DNA of 29,016 nt from contig NZ_LSJY01000129.1 in the NCBI RefSeq assembly GCF_001556865.1, positions 1-29,016 of the forward strand, read 5' to 3'. How positions within the stretch are numbered: the first letter of the stretch is position 1; each line of letters starts with the position of its first letter. The notes under the pieces are model-generated. The model worked only from the letters and a program-made list of their open reading frames with translations. It was not told where the DNA came from and made no database searches. Both the position numbers and the translations under genes were made by a program. Positions 27,495 to 29,016 of the stretch are shown piece by piece. The DNA is from Sphingobium sp. CCH11-B1. Its GTDB lineage: Bacteria > Pseudomonadota > Alphaproteobacteria > Sphingomonadales > Sphingomonadaceae.

Positions 27495-27890
27495 TCAGCG
27501 GCTCTTGGGCTGCTGCGGCGGGCCGGACTTGGGCGCAGCGCCCTTGGGCGGAACGCCGGGCGGCGGCGGGGCCGTCCCACCGGGACGAAAGCCGCAGACG
27601 CCCGCCATGACCGTCAGCACCTTGTTCGGGTCCGTGGGGCTGAGCTTGTTGCCCGTCAGCACCCTGGTCGTGGCGTCGCTGATCTTGCCGAAGGGATTTT
27701 CGTAGAAGCAGACGAACAGCGCGTTCTTGATCGGCTCGTCGACCTCCTTCGACTGGAGCGCGCTCATCAGCACCTTGAGGTGGAAGGCAGCCGTGTCCAG
27801 CTGCGCCTTGGTCGGCGTGGCCGGTCCGGCGGCGAGCGCGGGCGCCGACAGGGCGGCGGCCGCGATCAGGAACGCGCTGCGGGCGATCAT
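27495..27890 (-). CDS. Small secreted protein of unknown function
   Basis: 131 residues from the ATG at 27890, which overlaps the efp stop as TGATG. Residues 1-21 are a signal peptide (ARSAFLIAAAALSAPALAA) with an ALA-type cleavage site. The mature part is about 80 residues with two Cys that could form a disulphide, followed by a Pro/Gly/Lys-rich tail (about 103-131). I do not recognise a named family. Likely periplasmic and co-expressed with efp. Confidence 0.8.
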   Translation of the reverse strand: MIARSAFLIAAAALSAPALAAGPATPTKAQLDTAAFHLKVLMSALQSKEVDEPIKNALFVCFYENPFGKISDATTRVLTGNKLSPTDPNKVLTVMAGVCGFRPGGTAPPPPGVPPKGAAPKSGPPQQPKSR

Positions 27891-28453
27891 CAATCGGCCC
27901 GCTTCACATATTCGCGTTCATAGACGTCGACGACGATGCGGGTGCCGGTGACGATGTGCGGCGGCACCATGACGCGCACGCCATTGTCCAGGATCGCGGG
28001 CTTGTAGCTGGCGGACGCGGTCTGCCCCTTCACCACGGCGTCGGCCTCGACCACGGTCGCCTCGATCGTTTCGGGCAGTTGCACGCTGATCGGACGATCT
28101 TCATACATTTCGAGCGTCACGCCCATGCCGTCCTGAAGGAAGGCGGCGGCGTCGCCGATCAGGTCCTGCGCCAGGTTGATCTGTTCGTAGGTTTCGGTGT
28201 CCATGAACACCAGCATGTCGCCTTCGGCGTAGAGATACTGGAAATCCTTGGTGTCGAGGCGGATGCGCTCAACCGTCTCCGCCGACCGGAAGCGGACATT
28301 GTTCTTGCGGCCGTCGATCAGGTTTTTCAGTTCCACCTGCATATAGGCGCCACCCTTGCCGGGCTGCGTGTGCTGGATTTTCACGGCGCGCCACAGGCTG
28401 CCTTCATATTCGATATTGTTGCCGGGACGGATGTCCACGCCGCTGATCTTCAT
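27890..28453 (-). CDS. efp: Elongation factor P
   Basis: 187 residues from the ATG at 28453 ([11 protein letters not shown]). The in-frame extension to 28612 is Cys/Arg-rich and overlaps a terminator, so it is not used. Three beta-barrel domains, with the tRNA-contacting loop P31-G-K33-G-G. Lys33 at the tip suggests the lysine-type (EpmA/EpmB-like) or unmodified class rather than the Arg/rhamnose class. The end of domain 3 ([20 protein letters not shown]) is conserved. It relieves ribosome stalling at polyproline; nearby NuoC contains five consecutive Pro. Confidence 0.96.
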   Translation of the reverse strand: MKISGVDIRPGNNIEYEGSLWRAVKIQHTQPGKGGAYMQVELKNLIDGRKNNVRFRSAETVERIRLDTKDFQYLYAEGDMLVFMDTETYEQINLAQDLIGDAAAFLQDGMGVTLEMYEDRPISVQLPETIEATVVEADAVVKGQTASASYKPAILDNGVRVMVPPHIVTGTRIVVDVYEREYVKRAD

Positions 28454-28482
28454 CGGAAGAGCCTGCCTATATGTCTGATTGT

Positions 28483-28512
28483 GGAAAAGAGCCGGCCTCG
28501 CATGAGGCTGGC
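28483..28512 (-). terminator. Rho-independent terminator or efp leader hairpin
   Basis: On the minus strand GCCAGCCTC and GAGGCCGGC (one wobble) enclose ATGC and are followed by TCTTTTCC. It lies about 170 bases beyond the peptidase stop and 38 bases before the efp ATG, so it either ends peptidase transcription or acts in the efp leader. Confidence 0.65.
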
Positions 28513-28515
28513 GCG

Positions 28516-28544
28516 CATTTACAGCGCCGCAGGCCGAAGGGCAA
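28516..28544 (-). promoter_or_regulatory. Possible efp promoter
   Basis: TTGCCC and TAAATG are 17 bases apart on the minus strand. A start about 7 bases downstream of the second hexamer would fall inside the hairpin at 28491-28512, letting efp mRNA escape it. The -10 match is weak. Confidence 0.2.
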
Positions 28545-28558
28545 GAGGGCCGCGCCCC

Positions 28559-28678
28559 GTAGGACAAACAGCGCTTAACTTCGCATATTTCCCGCAGAAA
28601 TCGACATTTCATGTCCTGGGTAGGACATTTTCCTGCGCGCCTGCCACGTTTATAAAGACGCGGCCGCCCGGTAGGACA
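28559..28678. repeat. Three direct copies of GTAGGACA with an inverted partner
   Basis: GTAGGACA occurs at 28559-28566, 28620-28627 and 28671-28678, all in the same orientation, within the 227-bp non-coding stretch between the peptidase and efp genes. The middle copy forms an inverted repeat with TGTCCT (28612-28617), and GACAT-TTC-ATGTC overlaps it on the left. This looks like an operator array or short tandem element; I cannot name a regulator. Apart from this and the terminator and promoter noted, I see nothing else in the stretch. Confidence 0.5.
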
Positions 28679-28680
28679 GG

Positions 28681-29016
28681 TCAGCGACGGATGAGCAGCG
28701 GATAGGGATTGATGGCCCGCCCGCCATACCAGGGATCGGCTGGCTCCATCACATGGATCGCGAAATGCAGGTGCGGCGCGGACGGATCGGCATTGCCGGT
28801 GCTGCCCACCGTCGCGATGCGCTGCCCTCGCCGCAGCCGCTGCCCTTCATGAATGCCGGGCGCATAGCCGTCGAGATGCGCGTAATAATAGGACAAGCGC
28901 CCGTCCGCCGAGCGCTGGTAGAGGGTGCGGCCGCCCGCGTCGCTCCAGAATATCTTTTCGACCCACCCATCGGCAACGGCGCGGACCCCCGCGCCCCGAG
29001 GCGCCATGATGTCGAT
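28681..29016 (-). CDS. M23 family metallopeptidase, 5' end outside window
   Basis: The last 111 codons of a LytM/M23 peptidase; the frame is open to the window edge ([11 protein letters not shown]), so the ATG at 29007 is internal. The Asp before IMAPRG is the expected zinc ligand. YYYAHLDGY and the H-x-H of APHLHFAIH supply the catalytic and metal His residues. [21 protein letters not shown] is the standard lead-in. These enzymes cut peptidoglycan cross-bridges in the periplasm; export signals would be in the missing part. Transcription runs toward efp. Confidence 0.88.
   Translation of the reverse strand: MDIMAPRGAGVRAVADGWVEKIFWSDAGGRTLYQRSADGRLSYYYAHLDGYAPGIHEGQRLRRGQRIATVGSTGNADPSAPHLHFAIHVMEPADPWYGGRAINPYPLLIRR

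Noticed and set aside
1..29016. CRISPR arrays, tRNA or rRNA genes, insertion sequences, prophage
   Set aside because: No regularly spaced direct repeats, no cloverleaf or rRNA sequence, and no transposase or phage frame was seen on either strand.

Overview
The window is GC-rich, densely packed chromosomal DNA from an alphaproteobacterium, most likely a sphingomonad (Sphingobium/Sphingomonas group). This rests on three things read from the sequence: a complete 14-subunit nuo (respiratory complex I) operon continuing into birA, coaX, an RNase J gene and a DUF1467 gene; palindromic intergenic repeats of kinds I recall from this group; and protein sequences closest in style to that family. No taxonomic search was possible.

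Layout. (a) 1-612, plus strand: the 3' part of an alpha/beta hydrolase gene, followed by a clear Rho-independent terminator. (b) 660-4738, minus strand: an Hpt-like protein, a membrane protein with a nucleotidyltransferase-like N-terminus, a DUF2336-like protein and a two-PAS histidine-kinase-like protein. Divergent from this group, 4818-7493 on the plus strand encodes an 891-residue protein with two N-terminal membrane helices and a very long coiled coil. (c) 7562-26505, minus strand: nuoA to nuoN, then birA, coaX, rnj, a DUF1467 gene and a frameshifted GNAT acetyltransferase. Most junctions are ATGA, GTGA, TAATG or TGATG overlaps. A 76-codon coiled-coil gene of unknown function sits between nuoF and nuoG. 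(d) 26594-29016, minus strand: part of an M23 peptidase gene, efp, a small secreted protein and an inositol-monophosphatase-family gene. This group ends at a strong terminator just before nuoA.

How the genes work together. NuoE/F/G form the NADH-oxidising arm, NuoB/C/D/I the quinone-linking arm, and NuoA/H/J/K/L/M/N the proton-pumping membrane arm. birA and coaX supply biotin attachment and coenzyme A, and rnj acts in RNA turnover; they look like co-transcribed housekeeping genes.

The most unusual region is 660-7493. The histidine-kinase-like protein has an intact ATP-binding domain but Arg where the phospho-accepting His should be. The neighbouring Hpt-like protein has Trp at its phospho-His position. 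The adjacent divergent protein resembles a polar landmark of the Caulobacter TipN type in size and layout. I propose this as a candidate non-canonical signalling or polarity locus. The sequence facts are direct readings; the functional link is inference.
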